DNA of 43,315 nucleotides from Candidatus Desantisbacteria bacterium CG1_02_49_89 (GTDB lineage: Bacteria; Desantisbacteria; UBA1551): NCBI GenBank assembly GCA_001871075.1, contig MNUP01000128.1, positions 1-43,315 of the forward strand, given 5' to 3'. Shown piece after piece: positions 15,501 to 23,425 of the stretch (position 1 is its first letter; every line of letters begins with the position of its first letter). A program made the position numbers and the translations under genes. Under the pieces are notes generated by a model. That model saw only the letters and a program-made list of their open reading frames with translations. It did no database searches and had not been told where the DNA came from.

Positions 15501-15817
15501 TTGATGACCGCGTTGTCAAGCTGGGGGAACTCTTTTTCTATACGGCGGGCGAACCACTCGTCAGAATGGCGCTTCATCGCGGGGCTGACAAGTTCTTTAA
15601 TAAGGATAAAGGCGGAAGGAACAATGATAGCGCATAAACTCGCCCACCTGGCAGCTGTGCTGAAGTGCAGGAGGTTGTCCAGAAGGAAAAGAAGGATAGA
15701 AAGGCCCAGGAGCACGCAAATAAGCAGAGCAGAGCCGCGCAGAAGGGAAAAACGGCGCTGGCGCTTCCGGATTTCGTCTAAGATCGCTACCAGGTTTCCA
15801 TAGGTTCCGCTGGACAT
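12599..15817 (-). CDS. DUF4175-family membrane protein
   Basis: 1072 residues from the ATG at 15815-15817, chosen for AAGGAG 6 nt upstream. Three N-terminal membrane segments lie within about residues 28-75 and 145-175 (SALLICVLLGLSILLFLL; WASLCAIIVPSAFILI; IAAVAVLAAFLIYGIF). Ig-like beta regions follow, then a long charged helical, probably coiled-coil region (about 510-800). A Gly/Ser-rich linker (GNMLPGNQELSGRSGEGR) and another helical tail complete the protein. This layout and the linker wording are typical of the large DUF4175 proteins that accompany MoxR, DUF58 and VWA genes in planctomycete-like and other genomes. Function is unknown; most of the protein is probably extracytoplasmic. 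A toxin-antitoxin pair separates it from the VWA gene. Confidence 0.85.
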   Translation of the reverse strand: MSSGTYGNLVAILDEIRKRQRRFSLLRGSALLICVLLGLSILLFLLDNLLHFSTAARWASLCAIIVPSAFILIKELVSPAMKRHSDEWFARRIEKEFPQLDNAVINALLLGRQEKAKGFVDALVEESFSRLRSFDVKSVIKWDIVRKLGIAAVAVLAAFLIYGIFFPSYFSNAFLRVFSPPSEISFISKTKISVSPGNTRVLRGSGLDITAVMAGELPKDAIVRYKLQGKGWKTGRMNGTGESFSFQIAALDKSVRYFVKAGDGASPRYEAAVISPPAIETFEFGCKYPEYTRLSERKIVQKTGDIEVLYGTGVEISGTTNNQMAEAKLLIAKQEYPFSISGKKVKGPNLSINKDLAYSLRLIDMDGYVSDGKQIGSVKAVSDKPPTIQVVLPGQNIIIGKFERIPILINVRDDYGVKKAAIKFRSGDEKEKEKVLKSSDFGGTAHAATLQTWISPQAMTLSSDDVLVYWIEAEDANNITGPGKSVSTFLTIRLVDPFVKLQESMRRLASADSLSPEQLKGVFSDLSAALKEVLRVQKEIRKGTVDKLPVYERRNLAIREQELRVRTIECRDNLLLLAAKAKGFYEVVQACTKYASQMDELKIPNLMSEAVKYIQDNVIFIAQGKEDEIIDKLELILKSMADLNRSWMSKNFAAKEKAARELIRELDRFMGSQKDVISVLERISKKPAEDYTPEDIKALQKLGEVEEGVRKDLSKGTNDFKNVTEKDLGASVVVNTLEEIIGFVKRAEGEFKKVTLTLDTQEMWKWIELGKQLRQDLEMWLMNKPDIIQWNVANPFEEYDVPMPDIPLDLQDYIADLIQTEDEMDDAMDNNITGGWVDNMSQAGWGIMDGPISNWSAKGKTGNMLPGNQELSGRSGEGRTGKSSGQFVEGKYKGLDGRKIPPRLSDERMQKGVVKEEKHKPTPGSTGGGKIGGWGAEGLTDNVPPQIKEELRRLALREAEIRAKATEVKQGLNPYLNVTSSLRQAITTMEDIEKDMNEGRYKSLLDKRKMLSEQLGALKESVDEEVELRREPALRMDRNIRSKIVDALKEKYPDRYEQLVKEYFEVLSNELR

Positions 15818-15944
15818 AGGGGCTCCTTTGTTCATTATAGCTGTCATGAGTCATGGTTCATGAGTCATGGGTTGAATCAATTATGAGTTATGTCCCAAAG
15901 GGATCCCTTCGGGAAATTATGAATCAACAGCAAGGTATATATTG

Positions 15945-16040
15945 CCCGCCCCTTCGGGGCGAGGTCTCGCCCCGATGGACATCGGGGCGGATAACTCAGG
16001 GCTTCAGCCCTGAAATCAAACCTGAAGGTTTGAGTTACAG
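15945..16040. repeat. Hairpin repeats upstream of DUF4175
   Basis: GCCCCGATGGACATCGGGGC hairpin (inverted copy of 8345-8400), followed by CAGGGCTtcAGCCCTG and AAACCTgaAGGTTT hairpins. The 15818-15944 part carries tandem ATGAGTCATGG/AATTATGA words. Confidence 0.8.
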
Positions 16041-16070
16041 CAAACTCAGCGAACTCAGCGGCGAGATGCG

Positions 16071-16367
16071 TTAAATTGAATTTATTCGTAAATGCCGGCT
16101 TTTATTCCAATAAAATATATCCTCGTGTTTCCCTACGGCGACAAGGAACGCTTTGTCCTTCTCCTGCCTGTACACGCCCCTGTAATTCATGGTGATGCTG
16201 AACTCCCAGAAGTTGTCCGTCCCGCTGATCTTTTTGTTCCTCAGGGAAGGATGGGAAGGATCTCTAATAAGCATATCAAGTGACCAGTCGAGCTTCTCTC
16301 TGATCTCCAGGGGGAATTTCAGTATCTTCTTTTGCTTCGAAGGGGGGATAACGATCTCTCTGATCAT
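16071..16367 (-). CDS. RelE/ParE superfamily toxin (second pair)
   Basis: 98 residues with the RelE/YafQ-like pattern: N-terminal helices (LEIREKLDWSLDMLIRDPSH), then SLRNKKISGTDNFWEFSIT, YRGVYRQEKDKAFLVAVGKH and a His-Asp-rich C-terminus KHEDIFYWNKSRH. The paired antitoxin precedes it with a 4-nt ATGA overlap (16364-16367). Probably an RNase-type toxin; the target is unknown. The pair sits between the VWA and DUF4175 genes, interrupting an otherwise coherent cluster. Confidence 0.85.
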   Translation of the reverse strand: MIREIVIPPSKQKKILKFPLEIREKLDWSLDMLIRDPSHPSLRNKKISGTDNFWEFSITMNYRGVYRQEKDKAFLVAVGKHEDIFYWNKSRHLRINSI

Positions 16368-16639
16368 TTCTCAAAGTCCTTTCTCAACTCTGCCCTGCCG
16401 CGGTAAACCTTATATTTTCCTTTTTTTATCTCCGCCTCCGACTCCCTGATCTCGTTCTGCCATTTAGGGCTCCAGAAATATGCCTGGTCCTTTTTGACCA
16501 CATTAACCGGTATCATGATGATCTCCCCGTCCCTTTCCTCGAAACTGATAAGGTCCCCTTCTTTCAGGTTCGATCTCGTTCTTATTTCCCGGGGAATAAC
16601 GACCTGGTAATGCCTTGCTATTTTGGCTATTGCTGCCAT
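16364..16639 (-). CDS. AbrB/MazE-type antitoxin (second pair)
   Basis: 91 residues from the ATG at 16637-16639, chosen for AAGGAGGT 7 nt upstream. The N-terminal swapped-hairpin DNA-binding domain is seen in AKIARHYQVVIPREIR, SNLKEGDLISFEERDGEII and MIPV. The C-terminal helix (NEIRESEAEIKKGKYKVY) probably neutralises the toxin. Likely autoregulates through the promoter at 16671-16699, where ATATCATA occurs twice in a row. Confidence 0.9.
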   Translation of the reverse strand: MAAIAKIARHYQVVIPREIRTRSNLKEGDLISFEERDGEIIMIPVNVVKKDQAYFWSPKWQNEIRESEAEIKKGKYKVYRGRAELRKDFEK

Positions 16640-16664
16640 TTCAGCACCTCCTTCATAATTTACT

Positions 16665-16699
16665 AATATCATAATATCATAAAATAGTAATTTTGTCAA
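16665..16699 (-). promoter_or_regulatory. Promoter and possible operator of the AbrB/RelE operon
   Basis: Minus strand: TTGACA (16694-16699), 17-nt spacer, TATTAT (16671-16676) with an extended TG. Two adjacent ATATCATA copies (16666-16673 and 16674-16681) overlap the -10 box and could bind the antitoxin. It resembles the promoter of the first toxin-antitoxin pair. Confidence 0.8.
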
Positions 16700-17182
16700 G
16701 AAAATCCGTAAAAATACAACTTATATGTTGTATTTATTCCAATTTTGTCATTTGGACTCCCATATGCATTCTGCATATAAATATATGCGATTTGAATATA
16801 GAAATTAATATCCACAAATGCGCGATAAATCGCCCTCCTAACTGACTGGCGGGCAGGAACCGCTACAAAATAACGCAAGCCTAAAGGCTTGCCCTACGAA
16901 ACAGATTGTTTCGCTCCGCTCGCAATGACAAAATTATTACAATAATGTTCCGTGTTGTTGCGTTGACACGCTGTCCGATGACTCCGTATGAGTCGATACG
17001 TAGTATCGGACTCCATCGGAGATACGCTGACGCACTTTTATCCCCTCATCCCAACCTTCTCCCTCATTAACACCCTCATCTCAATCTTCCCCCACACATC
17101 CACCCTCACCTTATTCCTCCCCCGTCAAGGGGGAGGAAAATAAGGAATAAACTCATTTCAGGGGGGGAAGAAGATTAAGGAT
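16700..17182. other. Gene-free repeat region
   Basis: AT-rich start, then a GCAAGCCTAAAGGCTTGCCC hairpin (16863-16882), a half copy of the GCTCGCAATGACA element (about 16905-16930), and a CGTTGACACGCTG block with imperfect GACTCCGTATGAGTC and GATACGTAGTATC palindromes. A pyrimidine-rich stretch (ACCCTCATC words, 17040-17130) ends it. No gene is seen. Confidence 0.7.
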
Positions 17183-19444
17183 TCAGAATAAATCTTTCTT
17201 CTTCCTAAGGAGCCATTCGGCGGAGATCGCGCCGATAAAACCGAACAGATAGACCATGTCATGCAGGCGCTTTTCAACGTCTATCTGCGCAACAATGCTC
17301 GCACCTCCGCCTGCGGCTTCGGCAGGCAGAGAAGCCAGGGTCTCAGGCGTGTAATACTTTCCGCCTGAACCCGCGGCGATACCGGTAAGCATAGACTCGT
17401 CCATTCCTTCTCTTGCCATCTCGATATCTTCCTCTGTGACAGTGAAACGCGCTTCTCTCTGCTCAAGAGTAACGTTCCCCGCCCTTCCTTTCGCGGATAT
17501 TTTGTAAGAGCCGGGAGAAGCGGGGAAATAATCCGAATACCACTCGCGCTCAGCCATGGCAACAGGCTTAAGCGTAAGGTTTATGTCCTCGTTATCAGGG
17601 GTTGTAAGGGTTGCCTGGACCTGCGGGCTTTGCTGCTGCTCAGCCTCCGGCGCGCCTTCGGCGGAAACGATCTTCGGCGCCTGGATCATAATGCGCACAG
17701 GTTCTCCCGATGAGAACCGGTCCTTGTCAAGGCTTATCTGGATTTCGGGTTTCGCGTCAGTTCCGGGTTCCCTGCGCACAAGCCACCTGAAAACCTGGCC
17801 CCAGAATTTCTGGTAAGCGTCTTCCTGGCCTTTGAACTGGGAAGGATTTACCTTCCACTTCCAGGTGGTGTCAGCTCCCCACACAGCGGTTTTTCCTTTG
17901 CCGAAGTTCTGAACAGCCATAAGCACCGGAATTATGTTCGGGGACGAAACATTGGGGTTCACGGCAAGCACTGTCGCGCCGATCTTAACGGCGCGCGCCG
18001 GCACGCAGCCTGAAAGCACAGGAAGGGTTGACCAGAATTTCCTGTTCGCCTCGGGATCTTCGAGATAATTGAATATCGGGTGCAAAGCGCCTTCTTTTGT
18101 CAGGTTGATGTAGAAATCCCCGGTGATCCAGGAGGATTCGGGAGTGCCGGCTACTATGGGCAATGCCTGGGCTATGGGAGAGCGCTCAAAGGTGCCGCTT
18201 CCGAAAACCTTTGTGCCAAGGAACAAAACTCCCTGCCCGCCCTCGGAAACGCAGGTTGAAAGGTTCGCAAGGAAATCATCCCCCAGGAAATTCCTTTCAA
18301 CGTCCCCTATTATCACTATCTGGTATTTTGAAAGCTCGTCTATGGTTGTGGGGAAAGGCCTTTTCCTCTGGTCAGCAGCGCTGTCCACCTGAAGGAACTT
18401 TGTCTTGCCCATCCTCAGGAAACAGGTAAGGTCTATGTTGCGGTCAGCCTCAAGCGCCCTTTTTAAGAATTTGAATTCCCAGCGCGGGGTGCCTTCTATA
18501 TAAAGAAGAGTTAAGTGCGGGCTTGCCACGTAAACGGAGAAACCGTTCTCAGCAGGCGCAACCCCTGCCTGAGGGGAAACGATGACTTTGAACTGGCGGC
18601 TTCCGATCTCCTGCGGTATCCACTGGATCGTCAGATTCTGGACCGGCTTTGACATATCGAGCAGGACCTGTTTCTTGTAAACGGTTTTTTGCCCGTCTTT
18701 CAGCTCAAGGTCAGCTTTCTGGTTCTGGAAACCCTCGCTCTTAACAGTGACCTCGATCTGGGCGATGTTATCAGCCATAAGACGGCGGTTGAACTGAACG
18801 CCGGCAATGGAAACTTTCCGCGCGATGACTTTAGAGCCTGCGCCTCCTGTGCCGACGGCAAAAACCGGGACACCCAGGTTCTGGGCGGCGAAAACCGGGT
18901 CAGAACCATAGTTGGAAGCTCCGTCGCTTATCAGAACGCAGGCAGAGACCTTATCCCTGCCGAATTTTTCCTCGATGTAATTGAACGCCTGGCTTATGTC
19001 CGTGTACCTGCCTTCAGGGGCCTTTATAAGGGAAAGGTCCTGGCCTGAAAGCTCAAGGGTTCCCTGGGAGAACTGGAAATAGCGGACCTTGAATTTCTTT
19101 TTGAGCTCCTGGAATTCAGAAGAGTTTATGATCTGCAGAGCGTTCTCTGCCCGCGTAGCCCCGGAAGAACCCGGGAAACCCATGCTCCTGGACCCGTCCA
19201 CCAGCACGCACAAGCCGGTTTTTTCCTTTCCTTTCTGCTGCCAGGAAAGCACGGGGTCAAGGAAAAGAAGGACGATAAAAAAGACCGCCAGGTACTTGAG
19301 GGCAAGCAGGAAATACGCGAACCTGCCTGTGCCGGCGCGGGCAAGGCGGCGGTAGGAAAAGAAAACAAAAACACAGACCGCAGCTATTACAAGCCAGAAG
19401 GCGAGGACGGGCACCCGGGAAATAACTACCTTAAAGTTTTCCAT
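17183..19444 (-). CDS. VWA-domain membrane protein with GATase-like region
   Basis: 753 residues. Two N-terminal membrane helices (about 12-30 and 44-64) precede a von Willebrand A domain with a complete-looking metal site DGSRS (residues 83-87) and VLISDGASNYGSDP. After beta-sandwich regions comes LLYIEGTPRWEFKFLKRAL, the signature of the class-I glutamine-amidotransferase-like domain of these VWA proteins, with GQGVLFLGTK. The C-terminus has a membrane segment (MVYLFGFIGAISAEWLL) and a basic tail. It follows the BatA-like gene in the MoxR-DUF58-BatA-VWA-DUF4175 order. Likely a periplasm-facing partner of MoxR, by analogy. No Shine-Dalgarno is visible: repeat DNA (ACCACGAAAGCACGAAA) lies immediately upstream. 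Confidence 0.85.
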   Translation of the reverse strand: MENFKVVISRVPVLAFWLVIAAVCVFVFFSYRRLARAGTGRFAYFLLALKYLAVFFIVLLFLDPVLSWQQKGKEKTGLCVLVDGSRSMGFPGSSGATRAENALQIINSSEFQELKKKFKVRYFQFSQGTLELSGQDLSLIKAPEGRYTDISQAFNYIEEKFGRDKVSACVLISDGASNYGSDPVFAAQNLGVPVFAVGTGGAGSKVIARKVSIAGVQFNRRLMADNIAQIEVTVKSEGFQNQKADLELKDGQKTVYKKQVLLDMSKPVQNLTIQWIPQEIGSRQFKVIVSPQAGVAPAENGFSVYVASPHLTLLYIEGTPRWEFKFLKRALEADRNIDLTCFLRMGKTKFLQVDSAADQRKRPFPTTIDELSKYQIVIIGDVERNFLGDDFLANLSTCVSEGGQGVLFLGTKVFGSGTFERSPIAQALPIVAGTPESSWITGDFYINLTKEGALHPIFNYLEDPEANRKFWSTLPVLSGCVPARAVKIGATVLAVNPNVSSPNIIPVLMAVQNFGKGKTAVWGADTTWKWKVNPSQFKGQEDAYQKFWGQVFRWLVRREPGTDAKPEIQISLDKDRFSSGEPVRIMIQAPKIVSAEGAPEAEQQQSPQVQATLTTPDNEDINLTLKPVAMAEREWYSDYFPASPGSYKISAKGRAGNVTLEQREARFTVTEEDIEMAREGMDESMLTGIAAGSGGKYYTPETLASLPAEAAGGGASIVAQIDVEKRLHDMVYLFGFIGAISAEWLLRKKKDLF

Positions 19445-19505
19445 AGAAAATTACCACGAAAGCACGAAATTTGGAGTAGAGCATTTAGGAGTAGACCCTT
19501 TAGGG

Positions 19506-19526
19506 TCGTAAAACAACGGGGCTAAA
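19506..19526. repeat. GGGGCT/AGCCCC hairpin repeat
   Basis: AACGGGGCTAAAGCCCCTAC. The same word occurs at 28079-28098 and, with exchanged stems, at many other sites. Confidence 0.8.
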
Positions 19527-19579
19527 GCCCCTACTCCCAAAACTACGATAAAAATCCTTGTTGTTGCATTGACACGTTG

Positions 19580-19655
19580 CCTGCCCGCCGTAGTATTAGC
19601 AAACCTTCTTCGGATAGAAGAGTTTTAGGTTTGCTAAGTCTTTACGTAGGCGGGA
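19580..19655. repeat. Nested palindrome, copy 4
   Basis: TTAGCAAACC (19596-19605) pairs perfectly with GGTTTGCTAA (19628-19637) around an inner CTTCT/AGAAG hairpin containing TTCGGA. CCCGCCGTAG and CTACG..GCGGG-type arms flank it. Same architecture as 6294 and 9486. Confidence 0.8.
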
Positions 19656-19683
19656 TACGTTGACACGTTGACACGATTTTAAA

Positions 19684-21621
19684 CTAAGATTCCTGACTGC
19701 TCCTGGAAACCAGCCAGTTAGAAAGTATTGACTCCGCTACCAGTAAACCTAAAAGGAGCCAGGCAAGAGGGACGCGAAGGGATATGCCCTGGCGGCGCAG
19801 CGCTATTTCCTCAAGAAGCCGCGGGTCCTTGGCATCCAGGATCGCCGGCGAAAGCCCTTTGAAATAAGAATTTACCTTGTCTTTTGAAACCGGGGTAAGG
19901 TCGGATTCAGCCGGGTCAGGATTATCCTCAGATCCCAGTCCCTGCCTCGGCAGAAGATAGCGCATGATCTCGTGAACGAACGCGACGAAGACCGGCTTCA
20001 CGTAAAAATCGTTCCATCCCACGGATGGAAGGCCGGCGAAAGCAAGCACCTTTCCCCTGCCAAAGCTTTTTTCAAGCAGGAACGGGTAGGAGTTGTCAAA
20101 CGAGGCAAGGATGCCTGTGCCTGAATCAGCCGAAGCCCTTAGAGACCAGAACTTGAAAAAGTGCGCTGAGCCCAGGTCACCCTGGCCCGGAGCCTGGAAA
20201 GCGGCGAAAATAGGATGCCTCCAGTCCACAAGGGAGATGCTTGAGAATCCTTTTCCTTTTGAAACGTCAATAAGATCCCCAACTTCCGCGGGGAAGAAAG
20301 AAGCGCCGGAAGCGCCAAGCTCGTTATTATAATACGCCTTATCAATACTGTCACCCAGGAAGAAGATCGCGCTGCCCCCGTCTTTCACGAACGAAGACAG
20401 GCGCTGGAGATCCGGGTCTGCCATCCGCCTCACGTCCATAAGCACCACTGACGCGCAGTTGCTGAGGTCAGCCCCTTCCAGCTGGGACGCCGAGATGAAC
20501 TGGACTGAGAACGGAGACGATATTTTGCCTGCCTGGGGGTTGAGAGCGGCGGCGAGGAACACTGCCTGCCGCAATGAGGCGTCTGAAAGGTCGTTAAGCG
20601 CGAAAATAACGTCCAGCTTCTGCCTTACTTCAATGACAAAGTCCCGCCTGTCATCCGCGGCAAGAGAATCCGGCTCTATTTCAACGAACCCGGAGTGGAC
20701 ACCGGGCTCAGGCGATTCTTCCATAAAGCTGACTGACGCGGAGCTGTTGCCCGCGACCTGCGCTATGCGGCTTGTTTTTTTAACCCCGTTTATGTAAAGG
20801 GCGGCTGAAACAGACCTGTCAGCGAAGGAAAAATTGGAAAGCACGGCGCGGACCTCGAATTTCTGGCCGCGGACGCTTACCCCGGGAAAAACGTTGACGC
20901 CTGTCACAGCCGCGTTAATGAAATCGTAGGACCCGAAATTGATAATGTTAAGCCTGGTCCTTTCCTTCATATTATCGCTTATCCTCACGGATCCGGGGCC
21001 TTCCATGACAGCGCGCTGCATGTCGGTCAGGAAAAATATTTCTTTGTTAAGCTCGGGAGCGGGATTGAGAAGCTGGAACGCCCTGGACAGCGCGGGATTA
21101 AGGTCTCCGCCCTTCCTGGAAATACCCGCGGCCTTAATGCCGTCGCGCACTGAAGCAAGGCTGTAGTTAAGGGCTGAAGGATTTGGCTGGCTGTCGTCAT
21201 CCAGCAGCACAAGCGCCGCGCCGCCGTCCGATATCCCGCCCAGGATCTTTGCCGCTATTTCCTTTGCTTTTTCAAAGCGCGTAGCGCCTTCCTCAGAATA
21301 ATCCATGCTTACCGTGTTGTCAAGCACGAAAACCGCGTCTGTGCTGGCACCCGGATTGGAAAAAAGCCTGCCCGCGTATTTCATAACAGGACGGGCAAGG
21401 AGTATTGCGAGTATCGCCAGGCAGGCAATGCGGACAATGAGCAGGATAAGCTGGAATATCTAGACCCTGCGCACGGTTTTTTTCTGCATCTCAATGAGGA
21501 ACTTTAAACTCGGAAAAAAGACGGTTTTCTTCCTGCGCCTGCCGATAAAGTGCAGGATGATGGGGATGGAGACTGCGGAAAGGCCGAAGAGTAACCAGGG
21601 AGTGAGGAAAGAGAGACCCAC
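19684..21621 (-). pseudogene. BatA-like VWA membrane protein with in-frame amber codon
   Basis: Reading from GTG (21619-21621), which has AAGGAG 6 nt upstream, the frame encodes a standard BatA/aerotolerance N-terminus: FLTPWLLFGLSAVSIPIILH, FIGRRRKKTVFFPSLKFL, then at codon 54 a TAG (21460-21462), then IFQLILLIVRIACLAILAIL and LARPV. The frame continues uninterrupted to a VWA domain with metal site DNTVS (residues 101-105) and a C-terminal membrane helix (PLAWLLLGLLVAESIL), 645 positions in all. A nonsense mutation, a base-call error or readthrough could explain the TAG. Seven apparently intact genes, and this one too, end normally with TAG, so recoding is unlikely. A shorter product could begin at the ATG at 21382-21384, but that would lack both N-terminal membrane segments. 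Confidence 0.8.
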
Positions 21622-21650
21622 TAAAAACTCCTTATTTTAAATTGCAAATG

Positions 21651-22411
21651 AAAAAAGGGGACGGGTTCATTTATTTTCCTCTTTGAACGGCCTGCCTCTT
21701 CTTCTTATCTGCATTTTTCTGCCTAAAATATTTTCTATCTTTTCTTTGAATACATCATTCCCAAAGGCTACTCCCTTATTTACTGACTCTGTAATAAGTT
21801 TCCATTCAAAATCAGGTATGCTTTCTTTAAACCATTTCTCATATTTTTTTTGCCTTTCATCTTCATTGCTACCCAAAGATAAAAACCAGGAATCAAAATC
21901 AAGAAGCGGATCTGCTTTAAAACCGATCTTGCCATTATAGCTACTCCATTTATAATCTCCGGGCAACCGCGTGATCCCCGCTCTTGCCGGATTCATTTCT
22001 ATGTATCTGGAACAAGCAAGCAGATAATTATCCATGGAAACCGGGGAGCTCCTGAATCTCCCCTCCCAAAGCGTACCGGTACGTTTATATTTTTTATTCA
22101 CATACTGAGCATATTTCTGAGCAATGGATTTAATAAATTTAGCAAGATGCTCTTTGACTAGCGGTTCAAGTAAAAAATGAACGTGGTTATTCATCAGAAC
22201 ATATGAATATAAATTCATTTCATATTCTGTTTTCGCGATTTTTATCAACCTTAAGAAATATTGAAAATCGTCATCGCAAAAAAATATGACTTGTTTATTA
22301 TTGCCTCTATGAATAATATGATATGTTACATTCGCAAGAGCACGCCTGGCATATCTTGGCATTATCTTTTTGCCTCTTTATAGTTAAATAAATGAACCCG
22401 TCCCCTTTTTT
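21651..22411 (-). mobile_element. RAYT element with 26-bp perfect terminal inverted repeats
   Basis: Left end 21651-21676 begins AAAAAAGGGGACGGGTTCAT; right end 22386-22411 is its exact reverse complement. The 761-bp unit contains one transposase gene whose stop codon lies in the left repeat. It sits between the DUF58 stop codon and the ribosome site of the BatA-like gene. A solo copy of the terminal repeat lies at 5912-5936. Confidence 0.85.
21667..22362 (-). CDS. REP-associated tyrosine transposase (RAYT)
   Basis: 231 residues of the Y1/HUH transposase family. The HUH motif is H60-V-H62 in LMNNHVHFLLEP. The candidate catalytic tyrosine is in AQKYAQYVNKKY (Y84 most likely). The conserved GTLWEGRFRS and YIEMNPARAGI stretches follow. 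A basic tail (GRKMQIRRRGRPFK) may bind the palindromic ends. Such enzymes cut and move single-stranded DNA ending in hairpins and are linked to the spread of REP-like repeats, so this gene could be the source of some repeats in the window. All key residues are present, so it appears intact. Confidence 0.9.
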   Translation of the reverse strand: MPRYARRALANVTYHIIHRGNNKQVIFFCDDDFQYFLRLIKIAKTEYEMNLYSYVLMNNHVHFLLEPLVKEHLAKFIKSIAQKYAQYVNKKYKRTGTLWEGRFRSSPVSMDNYLLACSRYIEMNPARAGITRLPGDYKWSSYNGKIGFKADPLLDFDSWFLSLGSNEDERQKKYEKWFKESIPDFEWKLITESVNKGVAFGNDVFKEKIENILGRKMQIRRRGRPFKEENK

Positions 22412-23297
22412 ATTTCGCCTGTTTCTGGGTCAGGTACGCGGCAAGGACGCGGTCGTACGGGACGGAGGTGTTAATTGGAACGTAATCTATCTGGCTCTCG
22501 GAACAGACTTTTTTATAGTGTTCGACAAAATCTTTCACGCGCCTGCAGTATTCGTCGCGCAGCGCCCGGGGATAGAGGAACATTTTGTCCCCGGATTCCA
22601 GGTCCTGAAGGGTCAGGGACTCGGAAAAGGAAAAATCCAGCTCCATTTTGTCCAGCACGTGGAAAATAATGCACTCGTGCTTGTTGTGCCTGAAGTGTTT
22701 CAGGGCTGACAGCACTTCGTCCTCATTGTCAAGCAGGTCTGAAATAAGTATTATAAGGGCGCGCCTTTTTATTATGTTCGCCAGGTCGTGGCAGGGTTTC
22801 GCGATGGAGCTTTTACCGGAAGACCGCAGGTCCTGCAAAGAGTTCAGTATGACCTGCAGATGGCCCGGGGTGCTGCGCGGAGGAATGATCCTGTCCAGGG
22901 AAGAGGAGAAAGGGGCAAGACCGACGGCATCCTGCTGTTTTATAAGAACGTAGGAAAGAAGCGCGGAAAGGTAACAGCCGTATTCAAGCTTGGTCTGCCC
23001 GTTTGAGGTGTAGCCCATGGACGAGCTGCGGTCCAGCAAGATATAGGCCTTAAGGTTTGTTTCTTCCTCATACTGCTTGATGTAGTAGCGGTCTGACCGG
23101 GCAAAGACCTTCCAGTCAATGCGGCGTATCTCATCACCCCAGGTGTAGGCACGGTGCTCGCTGAACTCAACGCTGGAGCCCTTGTAAGGGCTGCGGTGCA
23201 GGCCCGTGACAGTGCCTTCCACCGCCCCGCGGGGCAGGAAGGAAAGGTTTGTGAACTTGCTGATGATATTTGGGTCAAGATAACGGGAAGCGGGCAA
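22410..23297 (-). CDS. DUF58 protein, MoxR partner
   Basis: 295 residues from a TTG start (23295-23297) supported by AAGGAG 7 nt upstream; there is no nearby ATG. The family signature YTWGDEIRRIDWKVFARSD lies at 51-69. A VWA-like metal motif DRSSS (89-93) and LIILISDLLDNEDE follow. DUF58 proteins are almost always encoded directly after MoxR and are thought to present or recognise its substrates. The start lies 128 nt after the moxR stop, with tandem CGTATCAACG repeats between. The stop codon TAA overlaps the right end of the RAYT element. Confidence 0.9.
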   Translation of the reverse strand: MPASRYLDPNIISKFTNLSFLPRGAVEGTVTGLHRSPYKGSSVEFSEHRAYTWGDEIRRIDWKVFARSDRYYIKQYEEETNLKAYILLDRSSSMGYTSNGQTKLEYGCYLSALLSYVLIKQQDAVGLAPFSSSLDRIIPPRSTPGHLQVILNSLQDLRSSGKSSIAKPCHDLANIIKRRALIILISDLLDNEDEVLSALKHFRHNKHECIIFHVLDKMELDFSFSESLTLQDLESGDKMFLYPRALRDEYCRRVKDFVEHYKKVCSESQIDYVPINTSVPYDRVLAAYLTQKQAK

Positions 23298-23299
23298 GG

Positions 23300-23424
23300 T
23301 AACTCCTTAAAAACGTATCAACGTATCAGCGTATCAACGTGTCAGAGTAACTACAAGGATTTAATAAATAAAATCTCAAAGTTTTAAATAAATTCCTTAT
23401 GCATTTGCGTTGACACGTTGACAC
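23300..23424. repeat. CGTATCAACG/CGTTGACACG repeat block
   Basis: Tandem CGTATCAACGTATCAGCG words on the left and inverted GCGTTGACACGTTGACACGC words on the right, spanning the moxR-DUF58 gap. Related blocks lie at 4738-4770, 16955-17035, 19560-19680 and 28188. Confidence 0.7.
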
Positions 23425-23425
23425 G

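Noticed and set aside
16696-16878. 60-codon minus-strand frame upstream of the AbrB antitoxin
   Set aside because: It covers the antitoxin promoter and an AT-rich repeat region, with no ribosome site or homology seen.
19684-21621. Genome-wide recoding of TAG as a sense codon
   Set aside because: Seven genes in the window end naturally at TAG with normal C-termini, and the BatA-like gene itself ends with TAG.
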